DNA of 64,000 nucleotides from Bacteroidetes bacterium UBA1947 (GCA_002336915.1 DDET01000058.1:5341-69340), one strand, 5' to 3'; shown: positions 34,106-43,843, counted from the stretch's first letter. The notes: generated by a model not told the origin, from the sequence alone. Program-made: numbers and translations.

Positions 34106-35410
34106 TTATTCGGTCACGTCGATACCTACCTGGTAATTAAGTTCTTCTTTGGCAAGCCTTACGTTTAGTTTTTGCTGCAGCTCCTGCTCGCGTATGTTCT
34201 CATAACCGTTGAAGTAGTCTATGAACTCAAGCATGCCAATGCGCCGCTGCTTGTAGCTCTGCACCACATTGTCGTACAGGCGGTAGTAGCTGGTGTAGAA
34301 GTCTTTGTTCTGGCCTGAGCTAAGTGCGAGGGTGTAGAGCAGCTTTTGGTAAGCGTTCTTTACATCGTTCTGCAGCTTGTCATCCGTTTGCCGGAGGTGA
34401 GCTTCTTCAAGCTTCACCTGCCAGCGTACAGATTTGATATTCCCCTGGTTCCTGTCGAAGAAGGGGAGCGGTAATGCGACACCTAAGCCGTAATAATTTG
34501 GAGTATAATTACTGTTCTGGTCAAAAGATGGTCCCAGTGTGATGTCCGGAACAGCCAGCGACTTTTGATAAGAAAGATTTTGCGTTTGGTATTTCAACTG
34601 CAATACCTGCTGCATGTAGTCGGTATTGTACATGCGGGCAGAATCAGTAAGCTGCAGGATGTTCAACCGGGGGATGGCAGTGTTCTCATCTGCATCCGCA
34701 ACAGGTTGTATGAAGGTATCGCCGGTTACCTGCAGGAGTGTTTTAAGCTCAGCCTGTATGTCGGAGATACTTTTGGCATTTTCCGTTATCTCGTGCTGCA
34801 GGTTCACGTCAAGCGCCTGTATGCGCAGGTAGTCTTTCTGTGCTATGTTGCCGGCCTGCAGCTCGGCCGCCATAGCGCGGAGCAGGGTAGAGAGCTGCTC
34901 CTGCTCCTGTGCATACAGCTGCCTGTTGGCCTGCAGTTGTATAATGGTATAGAAATCCTTGCGCAGCTCATACCTGAGGTTGCGCATCACATCTTTGAAT
35001 TGCCATTCGCTCAGCTCGGCGCTGGTGCGGGCCATGCTTACCTGTTTGCCGCGCTTGCCGGCAGTTTTTATCAGTTGCTGTACCTGCACAAATACCTGCC
35101 CTTCCGGGTTGCCGGCGGCATCGGTACCATGCTGGAACCACTGGCCATTGCTGTACAGGTTCTGGTCGGTATTCAGTATGGGGTTGTCCCATAACTTAGC
35201 CTGCTGTATGAGGGCCTTACTTGATTCCACCTCATAGTGTTGGGCCAGCAGGCTGAGGTTCTTGTCGAGGAATTGTTTCTCGGCGCCCTTAATGTCCAGC
35301 CTTAATGTATCGCTTGTTATATCGCCGCTTTGCGCCTTAGCGGGCGATAGCTGTAAAAGGGCGGTGCTGCAAACTATGCACAGACCTCTCACAAACTTGT
35401 TGTGTAGCAT
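34106..35410 (-). CDS. TolC-family outer-membrane efflux protein
   Basis: A 434-residue protein with a signal peptide (ending SPAKA) and two long helical repeats typical of the TolC/CusC fold (LDIKGAEKQFLDKNLSLLAQ; second repeat QVLQLKYQTQNLSYQKSLA; PDITLGPSFDQNSNYTPNYY and GVALPLPFFDRNQGNI are characteristic of the Bacteroidota CusC/CzcC group). It forms the outer-membrane exit duct of the tripartite metal efflux system. It starts 75 bp after the small His-rich gene and ends 29 bp before the adaptor gene. Confidence 0.92.
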   Translation of the reverse strand: MLHNKFVRGLCIVCSTALLQLSPAKAQSGDITSDTLRLDIKGAEKQFLDKNLSLLAQHYEVESSKALIQQAKLWDNPILNTDQNLYSNGQWFQHGTDAAGNPEGQVFVQVQQLIKTAGKRGKQVSMARTSAELSEWQFKDVMRNLRYELRKDFYTIIQLQANRQLYAQEQEQLSTLLRAMAAELQAGNIAQKDYLRIQALDVNLQHEITENAKSISDIQAELKTLLQVTGDTFIQPVADADENTAIPRLNILQLTDSARMYNTDYMQQVLQLKYQTQNLSYQKSLAVPDITLGPSFDQNSNYTPNYYGLGVALPLPFFDRNQGNIKSVRWQVKLEEAHLRQTDDKLQNDVKNAYQKLLYTLALSSGQNKDFYTSYYRLYDNVVQSYKQRRIGMLEFIDYFNGYENIREQELQQKLNVRLAKEELNYQVGIDVTE

Positions 35411-35485
35411 TCTTCCTAATGTTGAAATTGCAAAATGAATATTCGCGGGGCATGAGCCTGCGACATGATTATCCGTCCCGGTGTA

Positions 35486-35869
35486 TTAGCAGGACTTGGG
35501 CGGAGGGGGATTTATCTCCTTGCAGAAAAGATACTTGTAGTGTTTGGGTATTTTGGGCGTGAGCACCAGGCTTGGGTGCGGCAGCACAGCAAGAGGCTGC
35601 TCCGGTAATTTGAAATAGAATGCAAAAGAAACGTGCTTGCCACCCCTGTACTTCTTGCCATGCTTATGATCGGCGAGGAGGGAGCACTCTTTTTTGTGCT
35701 GGGAAGCACTGCTTAAGTGCCGTGTGTCATTGTGCGGGGTTTGCTTCATGACCGCATGGCTGGTATTGGCGTCTATTACGTCAAATACCTTTTCATCCGC
35801 ACGGGCGCGTGTATATGTAAGCAGCACTGCACAGCATAAGCCAATTATATATTTGATAAATTTAGGCAT
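35486..35869 (-). CDS. Small secreted His-rich protein heading the metal efflux operon
   Basis: A 127-residue protein with a signal peptide (MPKFIKYIIGLCCAVLLTYT...ARA). The mature protein has many His (DANTSHAVMKQTPHNDTRH, ASQHKK, ADHKHGKKYRGGKH) and a C-terminal NPPPPKSC. The composition suggests periplasmic metal binding (inference). First of the minus-strand operon with the TolC-, CusB- and CusA-like genes. ATG 35869 begins the signal peptide; the frame extends to 35902. Only 90 bp separate it from the divergent Nif3-like gene. Confidence 0.7.
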   Translation of the reverse strand: MPKFIKYIIGLCCAVLLTYTRARADEKVFDVIDANTSHAVMKQTPHNDTRHLSSASQHKKECSLLADHKHGKKYRGGKHVSFAFYFKLPEQPLAVLPHPSLVLTPKIPKHYKYLFCKEINPPPPKSC

Positions 35870-35959
35870 GTAGCTACTGGAAAGCGCTGCAATATTACCC
35901 AAACTAATAATAATGAGGTGTTAAAAAAACATTTTAATTTTCCACCCTAAATCGGGACC

Positions 35960-37060
35960 ATGCAAGTAAAGGACGTAATGCAGGCTATTGAAGAAAAGGC
36001 GCCGCTGGTGTACCAGGAGGGCTATGATAACTGTGGCCTGCAGGTGGGTGATCCTGAAAGTGAAGTGAAAGGTATCCTGATATCGCTGGACGTTACCGAG
36101 GCCGTGGTCGACGAGGCAATGGCGCGGAACTGCAATATGATCGTGGCACATCACCCGCTGATATTTTCGGGCATCAAGCGCCTGTCGGGGCGTAATTATG
36201 TGGAGCGGACCATTATAAAAGCCATAAAAAACAACATAAGCATCTACGCAGCCCATACCAACCTGGATAATATGCTGCATGGGGTGAATGCTAAAATTGC
36301 GGAAAAACTGTGTTTACAACAGACCAGCATATTGGCGCCAATGAAGGATACTTTGCGTAAGCTGTATACTTATGTGCCTATGACCGCTGCTGACAAGGTG
36401 AGAGAAGCGCTGTTTGCAGCCGGGGCCGGAGATGTGGGTAAATACAAGGAGTGTAGTTTTAATATAGAGGGCAAGGGCAGCTTTAAGCCCGGGGCCGGTA
36501 CGAATCCCACAATAGGTGAAGCGGGCGGGCCAAGGGAGTGGGTGGAGGAAGTGAAGATCGAGGTTTTAGTGCAAAAGGACGGGGAATCGAAGATTTTGAA
36601 GGCCCTGTTCGAAAGCCATCCATATGAGGAAGTTGCATATGAACTGATAGGTCTGCAAAATTATGACCAGGAGATAGGGGCGGGGATGCTGGGCCTGTTG
36701 CCGGAGCCTATGACCGAGTGGGATTTCCTGTCGATGCTGAAGAAGGCCATGCAGACAGACTGCATCAGGCATACCGAAATAAGAGGCAAAAAAGTGCAGA
36801 AAGTGGCTATTTGCGGGGGCTCGGGCAGTTTTTTACTCAAGGATGCCATAGCCGCAGGGGCGGATATGTTCGTGACCGGGGACTTTAAATATCATCAATT
36901 TTTTGATGCGGAAGGCCGGATAGTGATAGCCGATATAGGGCATTACGAGAGCGAACAGTTCACAAAAGAAATATTTGAGGCGCTACTTAAGGAAAAATTC
37001 CCTAATTTTGCCACTCTTTTATCAAATTTATCCACCAATCCTGTAAAATATTTTTGTTGA
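35960..37060 (+). CDS. Nif3-like dinuclear metal centre protein
   Basis: A 366-residue Nif3/YbgI family protein. N-terminal half: EKAPLVYQEGYDNCGLQVGD, the metal ligands MIVAHHPLIFSGIKRL and YAAHTNLDNM; C-terminal half: CGGSGSFLLKDAIAAGADMFVTGD (in part), FKYHQFFDA and ADIGHYESEQF supply the remaining His/Glu. Between them lies the inserted PII/CutA-like domain (residues ~125-230), as in the long bacterial form. Members form hexameric rings; the cellular function is uncertain (older label: GTP cyclohydrolase I type 2). One base separates it from the next gene. Confidence 0.93.
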   Translation: MQVKDVMQAIEEKAPLVYQEGYDNCGLQVGDPESEVKGILISLDVTEAVVDEAMARNCNMIVAHHPLIFSGIKRLSGRNYVERTIIKAIKNNISIYAAHTNLDNMLHGVNAKIAEKLCLQQTSILAPMKDTLRKLYTYVPMTAADKVREALFAAGAGDVGKYKECSFNIEGKGSFKPGAGTNPTIGEAGGPREWVEEVKIEVLVQKDGESKILKALFESHPYEEVAYELIGLQNYDQEIGAGMLGLLPEPMTEWDFLSMLKKAMQTDCIRHTEIRGKKVQKVAICGGSGSFLLKDAIAAGADMFVTGDFKYHQFFDAEGRIVIADIGHYESEQFTKEIFEALLKEKFPNFATLLSNLSTNPVKYFC

Positions 37061-37061
37061 T

Positions 37062-37823
37062 ATGGCTACTGTAAAAGACTTTTCAGTTGAAGAAAAGCTG
37101 ATAGCGGTTCTTACCTTACAAAAGATCGATTCTAAAATAGATGAGATCAAGACACTCAAAGGCGAACTGCCTATGGAGGTTAAGGACCTTGAAGATGAAA
37201 TAGAAGGCTTACAAACGCGTATCCAGAACATTGATGCTGATATCAATACCATCAACACGTTCATCGAGACCAAGAATAATGCGAAGAAAGAATCGCAGGC
37301 GCTGATAAAGAAGTACGAAAAACAGCAGGATAACGTAAAGAACAACCGCGAATTCGAAGCCATCAATAAAGAGATGGAAATGCAGGAGCTGGAAGTAAAG
37401 CTGAACGAGAAGCATATTAAAGATGCCAACTTTGAGCTGAAAGACCGTGCAAACCAACGCATTAAGACCGAAGAGAAGATAGCGGAAGTACAGGAAACAC
37501 TGAAGACCAAGAAAGCCGAGCTAGAGAAGATCATAGCTGATACAGAAAAAGAAGAAAAAGTACTGAGCGTAAAATCGGAAGCCGCTAAGGAAAAAGTTGA
37601 CCCACGTTTGCTGTCTGCTTACGAGCGTATACGCCATAGCTACCGTAACGGCCTTGCTGTTGTGCCAATCCTGCGTGATTCCTGCGGTGGTTGCTTCAAC
37701 GTGATACCTCCGCAGCGCCAGAGCGAAATACGCCAGCGCAAGAAGATCATCGTTTGCGAACATTGCGGCCGTGTACTTGTTGACGTAGACCTGAACGACC
37801 AGGTGAAATTATCTGACAAATAA
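37062..37823 (+). CDS. Coiled-coil protein with C-terminal zinc ribbon
   Basis: A 253-residue protein: a long helical coiled coil (residues ~10-175, rich in Lys and Glu) and a C4 zinc ribbon, CGGCFNVIPPQ plus CEHCGRVLVD (~residues 208-240). This is the widespread C4-type zinc-ribbon family usually found beside Nif3-like genes, as here. It probably binds nucleic acid or a translation-related partner; the function is unproven. Cotranscribed with the Nif3-like gene and closed by a terminator. Confidence 0.88.
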   Translation: MATVKDFSVEEKLIAVLTLQKIDSKIDEIKTLKGELPMEVKDLEDEIEGLQTRIQNIDADINTINTFIETKNNAKKESQALIKKYEKQQDNVKNNREFEAINKEMEMQELEVKLNEKHIKDANFELKDRANQRIKTEEKIAEVQETLKTKKAELEKIIADTEKEEKVLSVKSEAAKEKVDPRLLSAYERIRHSYRNGLAVVPILRDSCGGCFNVIPPQRQSEIRQRKKIIVCEHCGRVLVDVDLNDQVKLSDK

Positions 37824-37843
37824 GAATAGTATAAAATATTAGT

Positions 37844-37874
37844 AAAAAAGGAGCCTTATAAAGCTCCTTTTTTT
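37844..37874 (+). terminator. Rho-independent terminator
   Basis: An A-run and GGAGC (37850-37854) pair with GCTCC (37863-37867) and a T7 tail. It ends the Nif3/zinc-ribbon unit. Confidence 0.88.
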
Positions 37875-37940
37875 GTGGACATAAGGCTGTTTTTCCCGAA
37901 TTTATAAAAGCCAATTTTATACAGTTTAGAGTATTTAGCG

Positions 37941-37948
37941 TAGGTTTG
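37941..37948 (+). promoter_or_regulatory. -7 box TAGGTTTG for etfBA
   Basis: An exact TAnnTTTG match between a terminator and etfB, giving a leader of about 45 nt. Confidence 0.5.
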
Positions 37949-37997
37949 CAGCGATTTTGATCCCTGTAATTATTTACAATAATAAATCCACAATTAA

Positions 37998-38741
37998 ATG
38001 AAGATATTAGTTTGTATCAGCCAGGTGCCTGACACTACAACTAAAATTGCCTTTGCTGATAATAACACTCATTTCAATACACAAGGCGTTCAGTTCATTA
38101 TCAATCCGTACGACGAATGGTATGCGCTGGTACGCGCGCTGGAGCTGAAAGAAGCAGGTGTGGCAACCGCAGTGAATCTTGTAACTGTAGGCAAGGCGGA
38201 TGCTGAACCGGTGATACGCAAAGCACTTGCCCTGGGCGGTGATGAAGCTATACGCATAGATACAGATAGCAGCGACCCTTACCTGGTAGCAGCGCAGATA
38301 GCAGCCTATGCAAAAACAGAAAATTACGACCTGGTACTTTGCGGTAAAGAGTCGATAGACTATAATAATGGTGTTACCGGTGCTATGCTTGCAGGCATGC
38401 TGGACATGAACTATATAGGCTTTGCAACGAAGCTGGATATTGATGGTAACACGGCTACTGTAAAACGTGAGATAGAAGGCGGTGAAGAAACGGATGTATG
38501 TGCATTGCCACTGGTAGTATCTTGTCAAAAGGGAATGTCGGAAGCTCGTATACCCAATATGCGCGGCATTATGGCGGCACGTACCAAGCCATTGAAAGTT
38601 GTTGCAGCTGCCGATGTGAAGCCGGTGAGCAATATCGTATCGTACGAACTGCCACCTGCAAAAACAGGTGTGAAAATGGTAAGTCCTGAGAACATGGATG
38701 AGCTGGTAAGCATGCTGCATAACGAGGCAAAAGTTATTTAA
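37998..38741 (+). CDS. etfB: Electron transfer flavoprotein beta subunit
   Basis: A 247-residue EtfB. MKILVCISQVPDTTTKI is the family start; INPYDEWYALVRALELKEAG, LVTVGKADAEPVIRKALALG and LPLVVSCQKGMSEARIPNMR are core blocks. With EtfA it carries electrons from acyl-CoA and other dehydrogenases to the quinone pool; the beta subunit holds AMP. It lies 32 bp before etfA in a two-gene operon. Confidence 0.97.
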   Translation: MKILVCISQVPDTTTKIAFADNNTHFNTQGVQFIINPYDEWYALVRALELKEAGVATAVNLVTVGKADAEPVIRKALALGGDEAIRIDTDSSDPYLVAAQIAAYAKTENYDLVLCGKESIDYNNGVTGAMLAGMLDMNYIGFATKLDIDGNTATVKREIEGGEETDVCALPLVVSCQKGMSEARIPNMRGIMAARTKPLKVVAAADVKPVSNIVSYELPPAKTGVKMVSPENMDELVSMLHNEAKVI

Positions 38742-38773
38742 TATTCAATCGAACATCTCAATACTCAAGTATA

Positions 38774-39751
38774 ATGTCTGTAATAGTATTAGCGGAACAT
38801 ACACAAGGCAGCTTCAGAAAAAAAACTTTTGAAGCGGTGCAATATGCTGCGGCAATTGCAAAAAATCTGAACACAGCAGTTACAGCGGTAGCGCTGGGAA
38901 GTGTTGCTGATGGCGAGTTACAAGCCCTTGGCCAATATGGTGCAACTAAAGTGCTGCATGTAGCTGATGCAAAGCTTGATAACTTTAATTCGCGTGCTTA
39001 TAGCAAGGCTTTAATGGCTGCAGTACAGAAAGAAGATGCAAAAGTGGTCATAGCGCTGCACGATGTAAGCGGTAAAGCGGTAGCTCCGCGTCTTGCGGCG
39101 AACCTTAATGCAGGTATGGTGGCAGGTGCTGTTGGCTACCCGGATCTTTCAAATGGTTTTGTAATTAAAAAAGCTGTGTTTTCAGGTAAAGCTTTTGCTT
39201 TTGTGGACATCAGCAGCGATATAAAAGTGGTGACACTGATGCCTAATACCTTTGCTGTTACAAAGGGTGAAGGTGCGGCAAGCATTGAAAAGCTGGATGT
39301 TGCATTTGACGAAAAGGACTTTGGTATAACCGTTAAGGAAGTAAATAAAGTAACAGGTGCCGTTCCTTTGACAGAAGCTGAACTGGTGGTATCGGGCGGC
39401 CGTGGCATGAAAGGGCCGGAGAATTGGCATGTACTCGAAGACCTTGCATCTGCGTTGGGTGCTGCCCTGGCTTGTTCCCGCCCGGTAGCCGATTCTCATT
39501 GGCGCCCGCACCACGAACATGTGGGGCAGACAGGTGGAACGATACGCCCGAATCTTTATATCGCAGTTGGTATTTCGGGGGCTATACAGCACCTTGCCGG
39601 CGTTAACGGCTCAAAAACGATCGTAGTTATTAACAAAGATCCTGAAGCACCTTTTTTCAAAGCAGCAGATTATGGCATTGTTGGGGACGCTATGGAGGTT
39701 ATCCCAAGGTTAACTGAAGCAGTGAAAAAATTCAAGGAAGGACACAATTAA
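38774..39751 (+). CDS. etfA: Electron transfer flavoprotein alpha subunit
   Basis: A 325-residue EtfA. The C-terminal FAD domain is clear: VVSGGRGMKGPENW, SRPVADSHWRPHHEHVGQTG, then YIAVGISGAIQHLAGV and NKDPEAPFFKAADYGIVGD. The N-terminal domain pairs with EtfB. It completes the etfBA operon and is followed by a terminator. Confidence 0.97.
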   Translation: MSVIVLAEHTQGSFRKKTFEAVQYAAAIAKNLNTAVTAVALGSVADGELQALGQYGATKVLHVADAKLDNFNSRAYSKALMAAVQKEDAKVVIALHDVSGKAVAPRLAANLNAGMVAGAVGYPDLSNGFVIKKAVFSGKAFAFVDISSDIKVVTLMPNTFAVTKGEGAASIEKLDVAFDEKDFGITVKEVNKVTGAVPLTEAELVVSGGRGMKGPENWHVLEDLASALGAALACSRPVADSHWRPHHEHVGQTGGTIRPNLYIAVGISGAIQHLAGVNGSKTIVVINKDPEAPFFKAADYGIVGDAMEVIPRLTEAVKKFKEGHN

Positions 39752-39770
39752 ATCTTTGTGAAATTTAAGT

Positions 39771-39801
39771 AAATGCCCCTCGACCTACGAGGGCATTTTT
39801 T
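39771..39801 (+). terminator. Rho-independent terminator after etfA
   Basis: AAATGCCCCTCG pairs with CGAGGGCATTT (one bulged C), then a T-run. Confidence 0.88.
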
Positions 39802-40011
39802 CATTGATCCATCTTGAGTTCAATAAGGTTGAGATCTAGAGAATAATAATTAATATAATTATTGATAAATTTTTATTTATTTGATTTACAGCTATTTGTT
39901 TATATTATTACCACTATGTTTTTTTATGCCTAAAAAAACATAAAAAAATAGCATTTGTAACGTTAAAATCGGTAATTTAGGTGTGAGTTTTTGTATATAA
40001 TTTGATAATGT

Positions 40012-42129
40012 ATGGGTAAAAAATATTTTCTTCTATTTGCTATCGCCTTTTGTTCCTTTACAAGTGCCTTGCAGGCGCAGATGTTATATTACGAATCATC
40101 GCTTACAACAGGCTATTCAAATGTAGTAGGAACAACCATCAACCCCACAGGCGGGATGAACGATGGTTATGCCAACGGTATACCGATCGGGTTCAACTTT
40201 TATTTCGACGGCAGTCCGACTGCCTCAACTACGGTTGATGTGAGTACGAACGGTTTTGCTATCCTTAACGGCGTATTGAGTAATTCTACTCCTGACAATA
40301 TAGCCAGCAATGGCCTTACGGCAGGTCTGCCAGGTAACAGGCCAATAATAGCTCCTCTTTGGGATGACCTTGACCTTACAAATTTCAGCGGCGAGATGAG
40401 ATACAGCACCACCGGCGCTGCACCCAACAGGGTGTTTAACCTTGAGTGGGCAAATGTCATATGGCCATACAGTGTGAGCGGCTCTTACAATTCGGCTACA
40501 TTATCATTCCAGATGAAATTATATGAGTCAACCAATTATATTGACTTTGTTTATCAAAATATTGCAAGCAGTACTTCTACGGGCTCTATGTCTGCATCTA
40601 TAGGCCTTGCTGAAACCGGCACCGGTCCTAATAACTTCATATCGCTCAACAGTACAGCTGCCAATCCCTTGGCAAGCACTACTACCGAAACTAATACAGT
40701 AGCCGGCACCTTTACTACCGGTACTGTGTACCATTTCGAATATTGCCCGCCTCCTTATTCTGTAACACATTCTAACGTTACTATTAATAGCTTTACTGCT
40801 AACTGGACGGCGCCTGTAGGTACATACCAGTACGCTATGGACAGCACAGGTGGCCCTAATCCTGTAACGATACCACAGACGACCACAAACATCGTGCATA
40901 ACTATACCAACCTGACGCCGAACACCACCTACTATGTGTATGTAAGGGTGGACTGCGGCAATGGTCACAAATCGCCATGGGTGATAGATACGATTACTAC
41001 CCTGGCGTTACCTCCATGTATTGCTCCACTGGGTTTGAGTGTATACGGTATTACCTACTTTACGGCCAACCTGATCTGGACCCCGGTACCAGGCGCTTTA
41101 AGCTACCAGTTCGTTCTGAACCAAAACCCGGCTTCGCCTTTTGTACAGGGTACGCCAACTGCGCTTACAACCTATAATGCAACCAATCTTTTGCCGAATA
41201 CGACTTATTATTTCCACCTGCGCACAGATTGCAGTGGGTATCCTACCGATACTTCGGCATGGGAGACCTTGCAGTTCACAACGCTGCCGCTGCCCCCTTG
41301 CCAAAACCCAACAGGACTATATGCCAACAACATCACCAATGTAAGTGCTGACCTGGGCTGGAACCCGCAAAACGGTATACTGGGTTGGGAGTTCGTAATA
41401 GACCAAAGCACATCCACGCCTATAACAGGTACGTTCAGTACTACTAACGCAATTTCTGCCACAGGGCTTATATCGCTCAACCAGTATTACCTGCACGTAA
41501 GGACGGATTGTAGTACTTACATGGGCGATACATCTAACTGGACGATCTATTCATTTATTACTGAACCGGATAGCTGTACCAAGCCAACAGGCCTGCAAAT
41601 TACCTTTGTAAATCCTTATACTGCTTTCGTTAGCTGGAATGCGTCACCGGGTGCTTATGGCTATGAGTATATCGTAGACCAGGATCCCGGAATCCCTGTT
41701 TCAGGCGGTACACCAACTTTCGCTACTTACCATTCGGTTACGGGGCTGTCCTCAAGTACCACTTATTACCTGCATGTGCGTACAGTCTGCGACACTGCCT
41801 TTTATCAAAATAATTTCACCCCATGGTCAACCCAGTCGTTCTACACTTCGGCAGGGCTGAAAGTGAGTAATGTGACGGGAAGCGACAACTTCATTGTTGC
41901 AGCCTTCCCTAATCCTGTAATGAATGAAGTGACGGTCAGTTTATTGGGTGTGCAGAAGGGGAATAGCACCCTGCGGCTCATGGATATAGCCGGCAGAGTC
42001 ATTAAAACGGTTCCCACAATGGGCAGAGAGCAGGTGTCTGTTGATATGAGCGACCTTTCCCCGGGCGTTTACCTACTGCGGTATATTGATAATGAACAGT
42101 CTTATACGTTGCGGCTAACGCGGCAGTAA
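40012..42129 (+). CDS. T9SS-secreted fibronectin type III repeat protein (paralogue 1)
   Basis: A 705-residue surface protein. Signal peptide ending TSALQAQ; an N-terminal beta domain (residues ~25-245; FNFYFDGSPTASTTVDVSTN) resembling lectin/adhesin ectodomains of T9SS cargo; four FN3-type repeats (~250-620), each with PPC near its start and LRTDCS or VRVDCG near its end; T9SS type A tail from AFPNPVMNEV. Probably an adhesin or matrix protein. The FN3 part is closely related to the next gene. Separate terminators imply separate transcripts. The 260-bp upstream gap is very AT-rich with no clear site. Confidence 0.87.
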   Translation: MGKKYFLLFAIAFCSFTSALQAQMLYYESSLTTGYSNVVGTTINPTGGMNDGYANGIPIGFNFYFDGSPTASTTVDVSTNGFAILNGVLSNSTPDNIASNGLTAGLPGNRPIIAPLWDDLDLTNFSGEMRYSTTGAAPNRVFNLEWANVIWPYSVSGSYNSATLSFQMKLYESTNYIDFVYQNIASSTSTGSMSASIGLAETGTGPNNFISLNSTAANPLASTTTETNTVAGTFTTGTVYHFEYCPPPYSVTHSNVTINSFTANWTAPVGTYQYAMDSTGGPNPVTIPQTTTNIVHNYTNLTPNTTYYVYVRVDCGNGHKSPWVIDTITTLALPPCIAPLGLSVYGITYFTANLIWTPVPGALSYQFVLNQNPASPFVQGTPTALTTYNATNLLPNTTYYFHLRTDCSGYPTDTSAWETLQFTTLPLPPCQNPTGLYANNITNVSADLGWNPQNGILGWEFVIDQSTSTPITGTFSTTNAISATGLISLNQYYLHVRTDCSTYMGDTSNWTIYSFITEPDSCTKPTGLQITFVNPYTAFVSWNASPGAYGYEYIVDQDPGIPVSGGTPTFATYHSVTGLSSSTTYYLHVRTVCDTAFYQNNFTPWSTQSFYTSAGLKVSNVTGSDNFIVAAFPNPVMNEVTVSLLGVQKGNSTLRLMDIAGRVIKTVPTMGREQVSVDMSDLSPGVYLLRYIDNEQSYTLRLTRQ

Positions 42130-42147
42130 CCATATTATTTTAATGTG

Positions 42148-42186
42148 AAAAGTGAAACCTTCTTAGGCAGGTTTCACTTTTTTTTT
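42148..42186 (+). terminator. Rho-independent terminator
   Basis: AGTGAAACCT (42151-42160) pairs with AGGTTTCACT (42169-42178), flanked by A and T runs. Confidence 0.92.
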
Positions 42187-42316
42187 AATTTTGTTTTTGC
42201 CCCGGATACTATTTATTGTATATTAGTTGCCGGCTGCTTTTGCTTAAAATAGTTGTGCCCCAACTGTTAAAGCGAAAAGCACGTCTTTATTAACTTACTG
42301 TAATATTGAAACCTGT

Positions 42317-43771
42317 ATGAACAAAATACTTTTATCCACTGTAATCCTGCTGACAGTTTTTTCATCACGTGTATTTGCTGTTTGTGGAACCCCTTCCGTG
42401 TCGGCAACCAACATTACCGTTAACAGTTTTGTGGGGAACTGGAGCGGGGTACCGACGGCTGTGAGCTTTGAGTATATCAGAGATCAAAACCCCGCCACAC
42501 CGGTAGTGCCCGGCACGCCGATCACGAACAGCTCGCAACCCTTTACGGGCCTTTTGCCGGCAACAACCTATTATCTTCATATAAGGGCATATTGCGGAGC
42601 GGCCAACGGATTCGGCGCCTGGGTAACCATCCAGATCACTACTTTGGCCCTGCCTCCCTGTAATCCACCTTCGGGCCTAAATGCATTTGGTTTCACCAAT
42701 ACCTCAGCCAACATCATATGGACACCTGTAAACGGGGCGACAAGTTATCAATGGGTATTGAACCAGAGTGCGGCTACACCTTTCGTACAAGGCACGCCTA
42801 CAGCATTGGCATATCATAACGCAACAAACCTCCTCCCCGGTACTACCTACTATTTCCACCTGCGTACAGATTGCAGCGGCTATGTAGGAGATACATCAGC
42901 ATGGGAGTCAATACAGTTCTCCACACCCCCGTTGCCTACATGTAACGCACCTGCAAGCATAACGGCGTCGAACGTGACCAGTACCGGTGCTGATGTAAGC
43001 TGGAGTTCACAGAATGGTATCCTTGGCTGGGAATTTGTTTTAGATCAAAGTCAGTCAACCCCTATTTCCGGTACCTTCAGTACCAGCAATTCATTGACAT
43101 TTACCGGTCTTGTGTCACTTACTACTTACTTCCTGCACCTGCGTACTGATTGCAGTACATACGTAGGCGATACATCGCATTGGGTTACCTATTCTTTTGT
43201 AACATATCCCGACAGCTGCTCGAAAGTTACCGGCCTGAACTTAAATTTCGTTACGCCGTATACAGCTTTTGCCAGCTGGAACGCTGCTCCCGGTGCATAT
43301 GCATACGAGTACCTGGTAAACACCGAAAAAGATGCTCCTGTGGTAGGTGGTACCCCTACATTCAGTACGTATAACGAAATACAATTGATCTCTTCTGCCT
43401 CTACTTATTACCTGCATGTGCGCTCAGTGTGCGATACGGTATTATATACCAGCAACTACACAGTATGGGTGACAGATTCGTTCTGGACACTTCCCGGGCT
43501 GGCTGTAAGCAATATAGCGGGAGACGATCATTTTGCTGTAGCAGCTTTTCCTAATCCTGTGCAGGACCTTGTTGAGGTAAGCATGCATGGGCTACAGAAA
43601 GGCAATAGCAAGCTCATGCTTATGGACATGAACGGAAAGCTTATTAAGACTATTGTGGTAGATGGCAGGGATAAGGTTGGGATAGATATGGGCGAGCTTG
43701 CACAAGGATTATACCTGCTGCGCTATACTGATAATGAGCAGGTTTATACCTTGCGGCTAACAAAGAAATAG
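42317..43771 (+). CDS. T9SS-secreted fibronectin type III repeat protein (paralogue 2)
   Basis: A 484-residue protein: signal peptide MNKILLSTVILLTVFSSRVFA, four FN3-type repeats with the same cysteine pattern as paralogue 1 (PPC...LRTDCSGYVGDTSAWE), and a T9SS tail from AFPNPVQDLVEV. It lacks the ~220-residue N-terminal domain of paralogue 1. Long phrases (SPFVQGTPTAL against TPFVQGTPTAL; TTYYFHLRTDCSGY) show recent duplication. A strong bidirectional terminator follows. Confidence 0.87.
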   Translation: MNKILLSTVILLTVFSSRVFAVCGTPSVSATNITVNSFVGNWSGVPTAVSFEYIRDQNPATPVVPGTPITNSSQPFTGLLPATTYYLHIRAYCGAANGFGAWVTIQITTLALPPCNPPSGLNAFGFTNTSANIIWTPVNGATSYQWVLNQSAATPFVQGTPTALAYHNATNLLPGTTYYFHLRTDCSGYVGDTSAWESIQFSTPPLPTCNAPASITASNVTSTGADVSWSSQNGILGWEFVLDQSQSTPISGTFSTSNSLTFTGLVSLTTYFLHLRTDCSTYVGDTSHWVTYSFVTYPDSCSKVTGLNLNFVTPYTAFASWNAAPGAYAYEYLVNTEKDAPVVGGTPTFSTYNEIQLISSASTYYLHVRSVCDTVLYTSNYTVWVTDSFWTLPGLAVSNIAGDDHFAVAAFPNPVQDLVEVSMHGLQKGNSKLMLMDMNGKLIKTIVVDGRDKVGIDMGELAQGLYLLRYTDNEQVYTLRLTKK

Positions 43772-43786
43772 AGACCTTTGATATAA

Positions 43787-43826
43787 CAAAAAATCCGTCC
43801 TGCATATCGCAGGACGGATTTTTTTT
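43787..43826. terminator. Bidirectional terminator between FN3 gene and infB
   Basis: AAATCCGTCCTGC pairs with GCAGGACGGATTT; A-run on the left, T-run on the right. It serves the + strand FN3 gene and the minus-strand rimP-nusA-infB operon. Confidence 0.93.
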
Positions 43827-43843
43827 ATTTCCTGAATATTATA

